Shown: in pieces, positions 51,751 through 61,881 of the stretch
Position numbering within the stretch: the first letter of the stretch is position 1
Layout of the letters: the number at the start of each line of letters is the position of its first letter
NCBI GenBank assembly: GCA_019636845.1
Contig: JAHBWV010000001.1
Coordinates: forward strand, 186,001-250,000
Direction of reading: 5' to 3'
Source of the DNA: Phycisphaeraceae bacterium
Lineage (GTDB): Bacteria; Planctomycetota; Phycisphaerae; Phycisphaerales; UBA1924
DNA: 64,000 bases
Translations under genes and position numbers: made by a program
The notes under the pieces: generated by a model
What the model was told of the DNA's origin: nothing
What the model saw: only the letters and a program-made list of their open reading frames with translations
The model's database searches: none

Positions 51751-51855
51751 CTCATCCGGCGAAGGGGCGGGGAAGAGAAGAGGAAGAGGGATTGGGGCGA
51801 GTTGTTTCTCATCGGCTGAATCCGGTGGCAACCAGGGGTGCGCCGACGCGGCGGG
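51751..51855 (+). repeat. Composite three-hairpin repeat, copy A2 (degenerate)
   Basis: Same order as the other copies: a GGGGCGGGGAAGAG segment, a purine-rich spacer, an imperfect middle palindrome (ATCGGCTGAATCCGGTGGCA), and CGCCGACGCGGCG. The middle stem has mismatches, so this copy may be decaying. Confidence 0.55.
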
Positions 51856-51868
51856 GAGTGGAGTGACG

Positions 51869-51934
51869 AGATCGGCCCCAAAGCTGGCCGATCTAAGGTG
51901 GCACGGCGAAAGGAGCTGTCGGTGCTACCTGCCG
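51869..51934 (+). repeat. Paired element B1 (hairpin plus conserved tail)
   Basis: AGATCGGCC / GGCCGATCT stem (9 bp, 8-base loop) followed by GGTGGCACGGCGAAAGGAG and CTGTCGGTGCTACCTGCCG. B2 has a different stem sequence, also perfect, and the same tail with few changes. Confidence 0.6.
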
Positions 51935-52154
51935 TGGCGCGTTCCTCTGCCCCGCCGGGGCAGGGGATGAAGGAGGAAGAGGAGTGTGTGCGACCGCTCT
52001 CCACGGGCTGGCTTGCCGCTTCGCGGCGGCGCTGCGCCGCGTGGCTACATCCCGGCGGCCCGTTGGGCCGCTCGGAAGCGGAAGAGCGGCAGAGAAGCAA
52101 GGAATGAATGAGTGGTCCGGGCAGGAGGCGGCGCAGTCCGTTGTTCGAGCACCG

Positions 52155-52218
52155 AGGTTGGCCCAGAGCGGCCAACCTGCGGTGGCACGGCGCAAGGAGT
52201 TGTCGGTGCTACTTGCCG
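52155..52218 (+). repeat. Paired element B2 (hairpin plus conserved tail)
   Basis: AGGTTGGCC / GGCCAACCT stem (9 bp, 6-base loop), then GGTGGCACGGCGCAAGGAG and TTGTCGGTGCTACTTGCCG. Compared with B1, two stem base pairs changed on both sides, which keeps the pairing. Confidence 0.6.
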
Positions 52219-52244
52219 CGAACGAGAGAGGTGGGCCTTCGTCT

Positions 52245-52346
52245 CTTCGCCCGTAAGGGCGCATGGCTGGTTGCCACGGGTTTCAACCCGTGGGAAACGG
52301 GGTCTCACGACTCCTGTTCTTTGTCTTTGCCGCCCCTTGGGCGGAC
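52245..52346 (-). repeat. Composite three-hairpin repeat, copy A3
   Basis: CGCCC/GGGCG (52248-52261), the palindrome CCACGGGTTTCAACCCGTGG (52274-52293), and CCGCCC/GGGCGG (52330-52344). It lies 32 bases before the transposase start, in inverted orientation to A4 on the other side. Confidence 0.75.
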
Positions 52347-52375
52347 GGCTTGTATGCTGCGGCGGGAGGTGCCAT

Positions 52376-52828
52376 ATGCCCGGCGCTTGGACACAGAACT
52401 TCTATCACCTTGTGTTTTCGACGAAGCGTCGGACACCATGGATCAGCGCGGAAGTGGAGGGTCGGCTGTACGCGTTTCTCACCGGGATCGCGCGGGATCT
52501 TGACTGCGAGGTGCTGGCGTTGAACGGGATGCCGGATCATGTCCACTTTGTGGTGAGGTACCCCGGCGATCTCTCGCACGCCGATCTCGTGCGGCATTTG
52601 AAGGGGCGCTCATCGAAGTGGATTCATGAGACGATGCCCGAGTTGCGTGAGTTCGCGTGGCAGGAGGGGTACGGCGGGTTCACGGTGAGCCGCTCCGCGC
52701 TGGATCAGGTCGTTGAGTACGTGAAGCGTCAGAAGGAGCATCACCGACGCATGACGTTTGAGCAGGAGTTCATGGCGATGCTTGAGAAGCACGGGATGAA
52801 ACCGACGGAAGATGATGCACTGGGATGA
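52376..52828 (+). CDS. REP-associated tyrosine transposase (IS200/IS605 TnpA-like)
   Basis: 150 residues. RAYT proteins are single-copy Y1 HUH nucleases that recognise and cleave hairpin repeats (REPs). Family pattern: NFYHLVFSTKRRTPWI, the HUH motif GMPDHVHFVV (His 55 and 57), HLKGRSSKWI, the likely catalytic tyrosine in FAWQEGYGGFTVS (Tyr 99), and VEYVKRQKEHH. Start supported by GGGAGGT five bases upstream. The gene sits between two inverted copies (A3, A4) of the composite repeat, so this is a REP-plus-RAYT unit. All visible key residues are intact, so the protein may be active. Confidence 0.85.
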   Translation: MPGAWTQNFYHLVFSTKRRTPWISAEVEGRLYAFLTGIARDLDCEVLALNGMPDHVHFVVRYPGDLSHADLVRHLKGRSSKWIHETMPELREFAWQEGYGGFTVSRSALDQVVEYVKRQKEHHRRMTFEQEFMAMLEKHGMKPTEDDALG

Positions 52829-52861
52829 GGTGATCACGGATTCCGGCGAGTGGTCGGCAAA

Positions 52862-52980
52862 GGCCTCGTCCGCCCAAGGGGCGGGGAAGAGATAGAGGAA
52901 GAGGGGTGTGGGTGGGTCGCTAACCACCGGCTAAAGCCGGTGGCAACCAGCCGTGCGCCGAAGCGGCGAAGAGAAGGCCA
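52862..52980 (+). repeat. Composite three-hairpin repeat, copy A4
   Basis: CCGCCC/GGGCGG (52870-52884), the palindrome CCACCGGCTAAAGCCGGTGG (52924-52943), and CGCCG/CGGCG (52956-52968). The middle palindrome differs from copies A1 and A3 at matching positions in both arms, so pairing is preserved. Confidence 0.75.
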
Positions 52981-53068
52981 TGTTCTTGCCAATCTCGTAC
53001 GCCGCACCAGTTCCGTCGCGAAGCGTGACGGGTACTGGTGGCACCCAATGCGAAGCGTTTTCAAACGC

Positions 53069-54607
<1,539 letters not shown>

Positions 54608-54649
54608 GGGGGACTCCTGTGGGGAAGGGGAGGTGATGATAGGAGGAAG

Positions 54650-54690
54650 AGAAATAGCACATAGCAAATGGCCAAATGGCAGAGCGACTG
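54650..54690 (-). repeat. Dispersed CTGCCATTTGGCC repeat, copy 2
   Basis: On the minus strand CTGCCATTTGGCCATTTGCT, matching 23077-23109. It lies in the leuS-asnS intergenic stretch. Confidence 0.4.
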
Positions 54691-54750
54691 CATGGGCGAA
54701 GGAGTTCTGGGGAGATGAAGCTGGTGCTGAGCCGGAGAGAGGGTCGGAGA

Positions 54751-57700
54751 TCAGAGGACGATGTTGACCATGCGTCCTTTGACGACGATGACCTTCTTCG
54801 GCGGCTTGCCCGAAAGCAGCTCCGCGACCTTGGGCTCGGCGAGGGCGACGGCGGTGACGGCGGCATCGTCGGCATCCGCGGGCACGGTGATGCGGGCGCG
54901 GACCTTGCCCTGGACCTGCACGGGGAGTTCGACCTCGGAGTCGCGCAGCATGGATTCGTCAACGGCGGGCCATGGCGCGAGGGAGCAAGCGCTCGTGTGC
55001 CCGAGTTTCGACCAGAGTTCTTCGGCGATGTGGGGCGCGAAGGGGCAGAGGATGAGCGCGAGGCGTTCGAGCTGCGCGCGGGTGAGGCCGGGCCCGTTCT
55101 CCGCGCCGACGGAGGATGTCGCGGCGTTCACCAGCTCGATCAGGGCCGCGATGCCGGTGTTGAAGGAGAGCTTCTCGATCGCCTGCTCGACCTTGGCGGT
55201 GGTGCGATGGAGCAGCTTCTCGATCTGCGCGTGGGCGTTGGAGTCGGCCGATGTGTCCGGTGCGAGGCGGAGCGAGCCGGTTTCTTCATTGACAGTGAGC
55301 CGCCAGAGCCGCTGGAGGAAGCGGAAGAGCCCCGTGATGTCGCGCGTGTTCCAGGGCTTTGAGGCCTCCAGCGGACCCATGTACATCTCGTAGAGGCGGA
55401 AGGTGTCCGAGCCATAGTCGGCGATCACGTCGTCGGGGTTGACGACATTCTTCAGCGACTTGGACATCTTGGCGGTGATCTGCGTGACCTCTTCGCCGGT
55501 GTCGCGAGCGATGTATCGGGGTTTCTCTTCGGTGCCCTTGTTGTCCACCATGTCGACGGCAACGAGGCCCTTGTCCGCGCGCTGGTAGGCGTAGCTGGTG
55601 ATGAGTCCCTGGTGGAAGAGTTTCTGGAAGGGCTCGGGCGTGGAGACATCGCCGAGGTCGAAGAGGACTTTGTGCCAGAAGCGGGCGTAGAGGAGGTGGA
55701 GGACGGCGTGCTCGTTGCCGCCGATGTACAGATCGACGCCGCCGATGGGCGTTGGGATGGGCCTTTCATGGGACGTTGCGACGCGTCCGGTCATCCAGTA
55801 GGACTCTGCGGGCTTGCCGATGAAGCGTGACTGGTTGTTCGCGTCGCAATAGCGGAGGTAGTACCAGCATGAGCCGGCCCAGCCGGGCATGGTGTTGGTC
55901 TCGCGTCGGACGATCGCGTCGGCGGGGAGGTCGGCGACGCCGACCTGCGCGGCGGTGGTGCGCATCCAGTCCTTGGCCTTGGCCAGCAGCGGCTGCGGAT
56001 CCTCGGATTCTTCGGGCTTGAAGTCTTCGAGGGGTGGGAGCGTGACGGGGAGCTTGGACTCGTGGACGGGGAAGTGGAAGCCGCGCTCGTCGTAGACGAT
56101 GGGGAAGGGCTCGCCCCAGTAGCGCTGGCGGCTGAAGAGCCAGTCGCGGAGTTTGTAGTTGATCTTTTTGCGTCCGATGCCCTTCTGGTCGAGCCAGGCG
56201 ATGATGCGTTGCTTGGCGTCGGCGGTTGAGAGCCCGTCGAGAGAGACCTCGGCGTTGGCGGAGTTGATGGCGTGGCCCGCGCCTGAGTAGGCGATGCCGA
56301 AGCGTTCGACGATGGTGCCCTCGGCGAAGGCGTTGCGGAGATCGTCGAGGGAGGCGAAGCCCATGGAGGCGATGGTCTCGAGCCATTCGCCCTGGGTGGA
56401 GCCGCGTTTGCCGACGCCGGCGTCGCCGCTGCCTGCCCCTGCGCCCGCCCCGCCACCCCCAGCCGCGCCCACAACCGGGCGAGTCGCACGGACGCGCGCG
56501 AGGAGCGTGGGCATGTGATCGGGCTCGGCGTTGGTGCTGGTGACAAGGCCGAGGAAGTCGGCCAGATGTGTGGACCAGGTGTCGCCGGTGCGTTCGTCGT
56601 CGGTGGCGTTCTTCGCGAAGTAGGCCATGGCCCAGTGGATGCGGGAGAGGACAACATCGCGGATGGGGAGGTTGAACTGGCGAGCGAACTCGAAGTCGCG
56701 TTCGTCGTGGGCGGGGACGGCCATGATCGCGCCGTGCCCGTACCCCATGAGGACGTAGTCGGCGATCCAGACGGGGATCTCCATGCCGGTGGCGGGGTTG
56801 ACGGCCATGATGCCGCTGAAGACGCCGGTTTTGGTCTTCGTGTCGGCTTGGCGATCGACATCGGTGCGTGCCTTGGCGCGGGCGATGTAGGCCTCGACGG
56901 CGTCGATGTCGGTTTCCGGGCGTGCCTCTTCGAGCGCGGTCGCCACGAGCGGATGCTCCGGGGCGATGACCATGTAGGTTGCACCGAAGATGGTGTCGGG
57001 GCGGGTGGTGTAGACGCGGAGCGTGCGTGTGATGGACTTGTCGGGGTCGAGGAGGGGGAAGTCGATCTCCGCGCCCTCGGAGCGGCCGATCCACTCGGCC
57101 TGCTGGGTGCGGGTGGACTCGGGCCAGTCGAGCCCGGCGAGATCGTCGATGAGGCGGTCGGCGTATGCGGTGATGCGCATCATCCACTGGCGGAGGGGCT
57201 TTCGGACGACGGGGTAGCCGCCGCGTTCTGAGCGGCCGTCGATGACTTCCTCGTTGGCGAGGGCGGTGCCGAGTTTGGGGCACCAGTTGACGAGCTGCTC
57301 GGAGACATAGGCCAGCCGGTAGCTGTCGACGATGGAGCGTCGTGTCTCGTAGTCGACGCTGTCCCACGGTCCGGCGATGGTGTTGGCGGTGACGCCGGGA
57401 GCGTGGGCGTACTCGGCGGCTTTGGGGTTGTAGCGGAGGGGGCGGGTGCCGGCGCGGAACTCGGCGATGAGGTCGTCGATCGGGCGCGCGGTGCGGCGCT
57501 CCTCGTCGTACCAGGCGTTGTAGAGGCGCAGGAAGATCCACTGTGTCCAGCGGTAGTAGTCTTCGTCGATGGTGGCGAACTCGCGGGTCCAGTCGTAGGA
57601 GAAGCCGAAGCGCTTGAGCTGGCGGCGGAAGGTGTCGATGGCGCGACGCGTGGTGATGGCGGGGTGGACGCCGGTCTGGATCGCGTACTGCTCGGCGGGA

Positions 57701-58029
57701 AGGCCGTAGGCGTCCCATCCCATGGGATGGAGGACGTTGAAGCCCTTCATCCTTCGAAACCGACAGATGATGTCGGTCGCGGTGTACCCCTCGGGGTGTC
57801 CGACGTGGAGCCCCGCGCCGGAGGGGTAGGGGAACATGTCGAGGCAGTAGAACTTGGGGCGTGCGCCGTCGAAGCCGGGGTCGCCGGGGTTTGGCTGGAC
57901 GAACGTGCGGTTCTCGTCCCACCAGGTCTGCCAGCGGGTCTCGATCGCCTCGGCGAGCGCGGCGGTGTAGCGGTGGGCCGGGCCGGAGTCCGGTGTGCGG
58001 GAGGGAGTTGGAGTCGCGGCGTCGCTCAT
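54751..58029 (-). CDS. leuS: Leucyl-tRNA synthetase, enlarged
   Basis: 1092 residues against a usual ~820-880 for bacterial LeuRS. Class I motifs are intact: the HIGH-type [32 protein letters not shown] region, and [16 protein letters not shown] (KMSKS ~853). The editing (CP1) domain carries a large insertion at ~470-600 with a Gly/Ala-rich linker ([20 protein letters not shown], ~516-541), after the editing-site segment [20 protein letters not shown]. The C-terminal domain is present and ends [10 protein letters not shown]. Start at 58029 gives a short Ser/Thr/Pro leader. The divergent hldE-like gene starts 98 bases away. Confidence 0.95.
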   Translation of the reverse strand: MSDAATPTPSRTPDSGPAHRYTAALAEAIETRWQTWWDENRTFVQPNPGDPGFDGARPKFYCLDMFPYPSGAGLHVGHPEGYTATDIICRFRRMKGFNVLHPMGWDAYGLPAEQYAIQTGVHPAITTRRAIDTFRRQLKRFGFSYDWTREFATIDEDYYRWTQWIFLRLYNAWYDEERRTARPIDDLIAEFRAGTRPLRYNPKAAEYAHAPGVTANTIAGPWDSVDYETRRSIVDSYRLAYVSEQLVNWCPKLGTALANEEVIDGRSERGGYPVVRKPLRQWMMRITAYADRLIDDLAGLDWPESTRTQQAEWIGRSEGAEIDFPLLDPDKSITRTLRVYTTRPDTIFGATYMVIAPEHPLVATALEEARPETDIDAVEAYIARAKARTDVDRQADTKTKTGVFSGIMAVNPATGMEIPVWIADYVLMGYGHGAIMAVPAHDERDFEFARQFNLPIRDVVLSRIHWAMAYFAKNATDDERTGDTWSTHLADFLGLVTSTNAEPDHMPTLLARVRATRPVVGAAGGGGAGAGAGSGDAGVGKRGSTQGEWLETIASMGFASLDDLRNAFAEGTIVERFGIAYSGAGHAINSANAEVSLDGLSTADAKQRIIAWLDQKGIGRKKINYKLRDWLFSRQRYWGEPFPIVYDERGFHFPVHESKLPVTLPPLEDFKPEESEDPQPLLAKAKDWMRTTAAQVGVADLPADAIVRRETNTMPGWAGSCWYYLRYCDANNQSRFIGKPAESYWMTGRVATSHERPIPTPIGGVDLYIGGNEHAVLHLLYARFWHKVLFDLGDVSTPEPFQKLFHQGLITSYAYQRADKGLVAVDMVDNKGTEEKPRYIARDTGEEVTQITAKMSKSLKNVVNPDDVIADYGSDTFRLYEMYMGPLEASKPWNTRDITGLFRFLQRLWRLTVNEETGSLRLAPDTSADSNAHAQIEKLLHRTTAKVEQAIEKLSFNTGIAALIELVNAATSSVGAENGPGLTRAQLERLALILCPFAPHIAEELWSKLGHTSACSLAPWPAVDESMLRDSEVELPVQVQGKVRARITVPADADDAAVTAVALAEPKVAELLSGKPPKKVIVVKGRMVNIVL

Positions 58030-58090
58030 AGAGGCCCAGAGTCTAGCGATACCCGAACATTGGATATCGGTCGACGGGCGGACAAGTCGG

Positions 58091-58120
58091 TTCACAATCT
58101 GGCCGGGCTCGGCCGATAAC
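58091..58120 (+). promoter_or_regulatory. Promoter for the hldE-like gene, probably giving a leaderless mRNA
   Basis: TTCACA (58091-58096), 18 bases containing GGCCGGGCTCGGCC, GATAAC (58115-58120). The ATG starts 7 bases after the -10, so the transcript would begin at or within the start codon. No ribosome-binding site is visible. Confidence 0.4.
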
Positions 58121-58126
58121 ACTGGC

Positions 58127-59782
58127 ATGTCTTCGACCCCACCGGCCTCTTCTATCCCCAACGACCCCGGCGCGAAGATCCTGAGCAAGGCCGCGCTCCT
58201 GGAGCGCCGTGACCTGGCCCGGGGCGCTGGTCGTCGGGTGGTTCACTGCCACGGGTGCTTCGACATTGTGCATCCCGGGCATGTCCGGCACCTTCGGCAG
58301 GCCAAGGCGATGGGCGAGATCCTGCTGGTGTCGATCACGGGGGATCAGGGGATCAACAAGGGAACGGGAAGGCCGCTGATTCCGGAGGAGCTCCGGGCGG
58401 AGAATCTTGCGGCGCTCGACTTCGTGGACTGGGTGCACATCGAGCACCGACCGACGGCGCAGGAGCTTCTCGAGGAGGTGCGTCCCGATGTCTATGTGAA
58501 GGGGCGCGAGTATGAGCACAACAGCGATCCTCGCTTCCGGCGGGAGCGGGAGGCGGTGGAGCGTCACGGCGGGCGTGTGGTGTTCTCATCCGGGGATGTC
58601 GTCTTCTCTTCGACCGCTCTGATCAACGCGATGGAGCAGTCTGTCGATCCGTTCCATCAGCGTCTCACGCAGCTGATGGGCACGACCGAGCTGCAGGGCG
58701 CGGAGTTGTTCTCGTTGCTGGGTCGGGTTCGGGGCAAGCGTGTCGTGGTGGTGGGGGAGACGATCCTGGACACGTACGTGCTCTGCGATCGACCTGACGT
58801 TGCCGGCGAGAGCCCGGTGATGACGCTGAGGCCGCTGGAGAACAGGCACTACGACGGGGGCGCGGCGATCATCGCGAGGCACGCCGCCTCGCTCGGGGCT
58901 CGCCCCATCCTGATCACCGCGCTGGACGATTCGGAGCAGTCGCGGGCGTTCAGGGCGCGGATGGTCGCGGATGGTGTCGAGGTGCGCTCGATCCTGAGCC
59001 GCACGTCGATGCCTGAGAAGCAGAGGTTTCTGGTGGGCGCACAGAAGGTGATGAAGCTCGACCTTGTGGAGCCGTACGTGCTCGACGAGTCGGAGCACGA
59101 CCTGCTGCTGCGTCTTGCATCGGACGCGGCGCGATCGGGTGGCGGGTGCGACGCGGCGATCGTCGCGGACTTCGGTCTTGGTTTGATGACGCCGGCGACG
59201 CTTGGGCGGATGTGCCGCGGGCTGCGCCCGCACGTCGGCACGCTTTCCGGTGATGTGAGCGGGCGCCGGAGTTCGCTGTCATCGATGCGTTCGATGGATC
59301 TGTTGTGTCCGAGCGAGTCGGAGGCGCGTGAGGCGTTCCGTCTGCACTCGGAGGGGCTGCCGATGGTGACGTGGCGTCTGTTGGAGGAGACTGCGTCGCG
59401 GGCGGCGATCGTGACGATGGGTCCTGAGGGCCTGATCGCGTTCGACCGTCTGGCACGTCCTGGGGATACGGGCGAGGGATGGGCGAACCGATTGAAGGCG
59501 GAGCACGTGCCATCGATGACTCCTTACGCGGTTGATCCTTTGGGGTGCGGGGACGCGCTGCTGACGATGGCGACGCTCTCGCTGGCGGCGGGTGGCTCGC
59601 TGCTCGCTTCGGCGTTCCTCGGGGCGTGTGCCGCGAGCTGCCAGGCGCAGCGGATCGGGAACGTGCCGATCAGCGCGACGGATGTGAGGCAGACGGTGGT
59701 GCGTGTTCACAACGCGCACCTGACCTACGCGACGCCCGAGGTGATTCATTCGCCGGCTCGGGCGGCTCTGCGGGCTTCGTAA
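58127..59782 (+). CDS. HldE-like fusion: nucleotidyltransferase followed by PfkB kinase
   Basis: 551 residues. In known HldE the kinase is N-terminal and makes heptose 1,7-bisphosphate, and the C-terminal domain adenylylates heptose 1-phosphate. Here the order is reversed. The cytidylyltransferase-like domain comes first (~35-180: VVHCHGCFDIVHPGHVRHLR, PDVYVKGREYEHN, FSSGDVVFSSTALI), then a PfkB-type kinase (~200-540: VVVVGETILDTYVLCDRPDV, DGGAAIIARHAASLGARPIL, PYAVDPLGCGDALLTMATLS with the catalytic Asp in GCGD). The gene is divergent from leuS. The likely role is ADP-heptose or related sugar-nucleotide synthesis. Confidence 0.75.
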   Translation: MSSTPPASSIPNDPGAKILSKAALLERRDLARGAGRRVVHCHGCFDIVHPGHVRHLRQAKAMGEILLVSITGDQGINKGTGRPLIPEELRAENLAALDFVDWVHIEHRPTAQELLEEVRPDVYVKGREYEHNSDPRFRREREAVERHGGRVVFSSGDVVFSSTALINAMEQSVDPFHQRLTQLMGTTELQGAELFSLLGRVRGKRVVVVGETILDTYVLCDRPDVAGESPVMTLRPLENRHYDGGAAIIARHAASLGARPILITALDDSEQSRAFRARMVADGVEVRSILSRTSMPEKQRFLVGAQKVMKLDLVEPYVLDESEHDLLLRLASDAARSGGGCDAAIVADFGLGLMTPATLGRMCRGLRPHVGTLSGDVSGRRSSLSSMRSMDLLCPSESEAREAFRLHSEGLPMVTWRLLEETASRAAIVTMGPEGLIAFDRLARPGDTGEGWANRLKAEHVPSMTPYAVDPLGCGDALLTMATLSLAAGGSLLASAFLGACAASCQAQRIGNVPISATDVRQTVVRVHNAHLTYATPEVIHSPARAALRAS

Positions 59783-59786
59783 GAGA

Positions 59787-59955
59787 ACGGAGAGAGCGCC
59801 GAGGAATCAGAGGTTCGCAGAGGGGAACGATGGGTGTGAACGCGAAGCTCGCGAAGAACGCGAAGAGCACTCGAGCAAAGGCGTAGAGCTGTTGCAGAAG
59901 ACAAAGGACTCATCTCTGCGTTACTCTGCTTCCTCTGCGAACTCTGCGTTCTCTT
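59787..59955. repeat. Short-period repeat cluster at the start of a glycosyltransferase gene
   Basis: Three adjoining arrays: GAGGAATCAGAGGTTCGCAG (59797 on), GAACGCGAAGCTCGCGAAGA (59838 on), and CTGCGTTACTCTGCTTCCTC then TGCGAACTCTGCGTTC (59916-59951). Unit length is ~9 bases. Similar arrays lie at 18109, 23331, 24408 and 24492. The middle array would encode the short peptide NAKLAKNAK. Confidence 0.55.
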
Positions 59956-61058
59956 CGCCGATCACCTATGTGCTTCCGACTCGCCATCGCCCCGAGATCC
60001 TCTCGCGAACGCTCGCCGCCCTGGGCGCGCTCCCGCGCCACGACGCGGAGGTCATCATCGTCGACAATGCGAGTGACCGGTTGCCGAAGGTGGAGCGCAC
60101 GCTGGCCAACGGGATCGGTACGCGGGTGATCGGGCTGGATGAGAACGCGGGTGCGGCGGCTCGCAATGTCGGTGTCCACGCGTCGGACCCCGCCTCGAAG
60201 TGGATCGTGATGCTGGACGATGATTCGCACCCGATTTCGACCGACTTTGTGGGCGTGCTCGGTGGGATGGCCGGCGATGTGCTGGCGGTGAGCGCGGACA
60301 TCCATCTGCCCGCGGAGCGACGACGCGAGGATGGAGGGTTGCCCGAGGTGTTCATCGGGTGCGGCGTGGCGGTACGCCGTGACGCGTTCCTGGCCTCGGG
60401 TGGTTATGACCACTCGTTCAACTACTACGCAGAGGAGTATGACCTTGCGGCGCGGCTGATGCTGATGGGCGGACGTGTGGTGTTTGAGCATCGGTTCGTG
60501 GTGCATCATCACAAGGTGACGGCGGGGCGCGACAAGGGCGTGATTCTGGGGCGGCTGATCCGGAACAACGGGTGGGTGACGCAGAGGTACGCGCCGGAGG
60601 AGCGCCGGCGCGCGGAGTTGAGGCATCTTCGGGCGCGGTATCGCGCGATCGCGGAGAAGGAGGGGGTGACGGAGGGGTTTGGCGCGGGACTAGTGGAGTT
60701 GAAGCGGACGATCCGTGGACAGACTCGGCGCGCGATGACGCCCGAGATGCACGATCGGTTCACGGGGGCGGCGCAGGCGCTGGAGGCGGTGCGTCACGCG
60801 ATGTGGGAACGCGCGTTCCGCACGGCGGCGGTCATCGCTCGCGGCAAGAACGACTGGGCGGTTGAGCGGGCGTTGTTCGAGTGCGGCGTCAGCATCGCGT
60901 GCGATCCCGGCGAGGCGGAGGTGCTGGTGATCGGCACGATGTCGCCGGGGCCGATGATCGACGGGGTGCTCAGGGCCGCGGGGGAGATGCGGTCCCAGCG
61001 CATCATCGCTCCCTGGCGCACGGCCGCGTCGGTCAAGACAGGCAGGCACGCGGCGTAG
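59892..61058 (+). CDS. Glycosyltransferase family 2 protein
   Basis: 388 residues from a TTG start. GT2 core: ITYVLPTRHRPEILSRTLAA, VIIVDNASDRLPKV, DENAGAAARNVGVHAS, the metal motif WIVMLDDDSHPIS, and NYYAEEYDLAARLMLMG. The C-terminal ~130 residues look like an acceptor or regulatory part (LVIGTMSPGPMIDGVLRAAG). No ATG lies upstream in frame near the domain; the first ~22 residues (MQKTKDSSLRYSASSANSAF) are encoded by a short-period repeat, so either the repeat supplies the start or translation begins at a later GTG (59970). Possibly the same envelope pathway as the hldE-like gene. Confidence 0.75.
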   Translation: MQKTKDSSLRYSASSANSAFSSPITYVLPTRHRPEILSRTLAALGALPRHDAEVIIVDNASDRLPKVERTLANGIGTRVIGLDENAGAAARNVGVHASDPASKWIVMLDDDSHPISTDFVGVLGGMAGDVLAVSADIHLPAERRREDGGLPEVFIGCGVAVRRDAFLASGGYDHSFNYYAEEYDLAARLMLMGGRVVFEHRFVVHHHKVTAGRDKGVILGRLIRNNGWVTQRYAPEERRRAELRHLRARYRAIAEKEGVTEGFGAGLVELKRTIRGQTRRAMTPEMHDRFTGAAQALEAVRHAMWERAFRTAAVIARGKNDWAVERALFECGVSIACDPGEAEVLVIGTMSPGPMIDGVLRAAGEMRSQRIIAPWRTAASVKTGRHAA

Positions 61059-61135
61059 CTCCGCACGAGGAATTTCTTTCAGAAAGCCGCGGAATGGGCT
61101 TGCAACTTTGTGTTAGTACGCACTAGCATGCTCTG

Positions 61136-61288
61136 ATGACACGAATTCTGCTTGCCATTCTGTCGTGTGTCGGCTCATTCCTGTACGAGTACCGCGTGCT
61201 GGTGATCTACGCCGCGGTCGTGCTGTTCTGTGTGTTCGGCACGCAGTGGCTTCTCTTCGCGGGGCTGCGTGCGGCGAAACCCGCTTGA
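61136..61288 (+). CDS. Small membrane protein, 50 aa
   Basis: A 50-residue reading frame with a short basic start (TRILLAILSCVGSFLYEYR) and one strong membrane helix (VLVIYAAVVLFCVFGTQWLL) ending in Leu/Arg/Ala/Lys. No ribosome-binding site is clear. A possible promoter TTGCAA...TAGCAT lies just upstream. I do not recognise it; it could be a real small protein because the hydrophobic run is longer than chance would give in this GC-rich sequence. Confidence 0.4.
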   Translation: MTRILLAILSCVGSFLYEYRVLVIYAAVVLFCVFGTQWLLFAGLRAAKPA

Positions 61289-61302
61289 GCGTTGGGCATG
61301 CG

Positions 61303-61881
61303 TCAATCCTGCATCGGCCAGAGGCGGAGCCACGGCTCGGAGAGTGAGCCGGGCTTGAGGATCTCTTGCCTGATCTCGCGGATGGCGGCGCGCTGGCCCG
61401 GCCACATGAACGACTTTTCTGCGTCCGAGGCGCGGATCCAGCGCACGGCGTCGTGCTCGTCGTTCAGGGTCGCGTGCCACTCGCTGGCGACTTCAACGGC
61501 GAAGCGGGGCGAGAGCATGATGATGTTTTTCGAGGCGACGAAATAGGGATGGACCTGTTCGAGGGACCAGAGCCCCAGGAGTTCGGGCGAGTGCTGGTCG
61601 ATGCCCACCTCTTCCTTCAGTTCTCGCCAGGCGCAGTCGATCGCGGACTCGCCGGGTTCGATATGTCCCATGAGGGGCTGCCAGGTGCCGGCGAGCGAGC
61701 CGGTGTGCTGTTCCGTTGAGGCGCGTCGGAGGTGGAGCACATCGACCACGTCCTCGGCGGCGCCGGCCTCGCCGGACGGATCGAGGCGTGCCTTCGAGGG
61801 GCGTCGCCGAAAGATGTAGACATCGACCACATCGGAGCGGAAGCGCGGGCCGTTGTTGTCGGTGTATGCGTTGTCGGTCAT
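61303..61881 (-). CDS. NUDIX hydrolase
   Basis: 192 residues. The canonical nudix box is complete: GHIEPGESAIDCAWRELKEE followed by VGI. N-terminal SDVVDVYIFRRRPS is the typical first strand; a later NIIMLSPRFAVEV and DAVRWIRASDAEKSFMWPGQ match the dATP/dihydroneopterin-type group. The substrate is probably a nucleoside triphosphate or derivative. Its start overlaps the pabB stop as ATGA, so it may act in folate synthesis (dihydroneopterin triphosphate pyrophosphatase would fit, by context only). Confidence 0.85.
   Translation of the reverse strand: MTDNAYTDNNGPRFRSDVVDVYIFRRRPSKARLDPSGEAGAAEDVVDVLHLRRASTEQHTGSLAGTWQPLMGHIEPGESAIDCAWRELKEEVGIDQHSPELLGLWSLEQVHPYFVASKNIIMLSPRFAVEVASEWHATLNDEHDAVRWIRASDAEKSFMWPGQRAAIREIRQEILKPGSLSEPWLRLWPMQD

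Larger units (their letters stand above)
51731..52375. repeat. Repeat nursery upstream of the transposase gene
   Basis: 645 bases without a convincing gene but filled with short inverted repeats: composite element A2 (51751-51855), paired element B1 (51869-51934), a CTGCCCCG-C-CGGGGCAG palindrome near 51943, GCGGCCC/GGGCCGC near 52055-52072, paired element B2 (52155-52218) and composite element A3 (52245-52346). Short frames in it are a by-product of high GC. Confidence 0.7.

Noticed and set aside
51893..52264. Open frames on both strands in the repeat nursery
   Set aside because: They run through hairpin repeats, have no ribosome-binding site and show no protein pattern.
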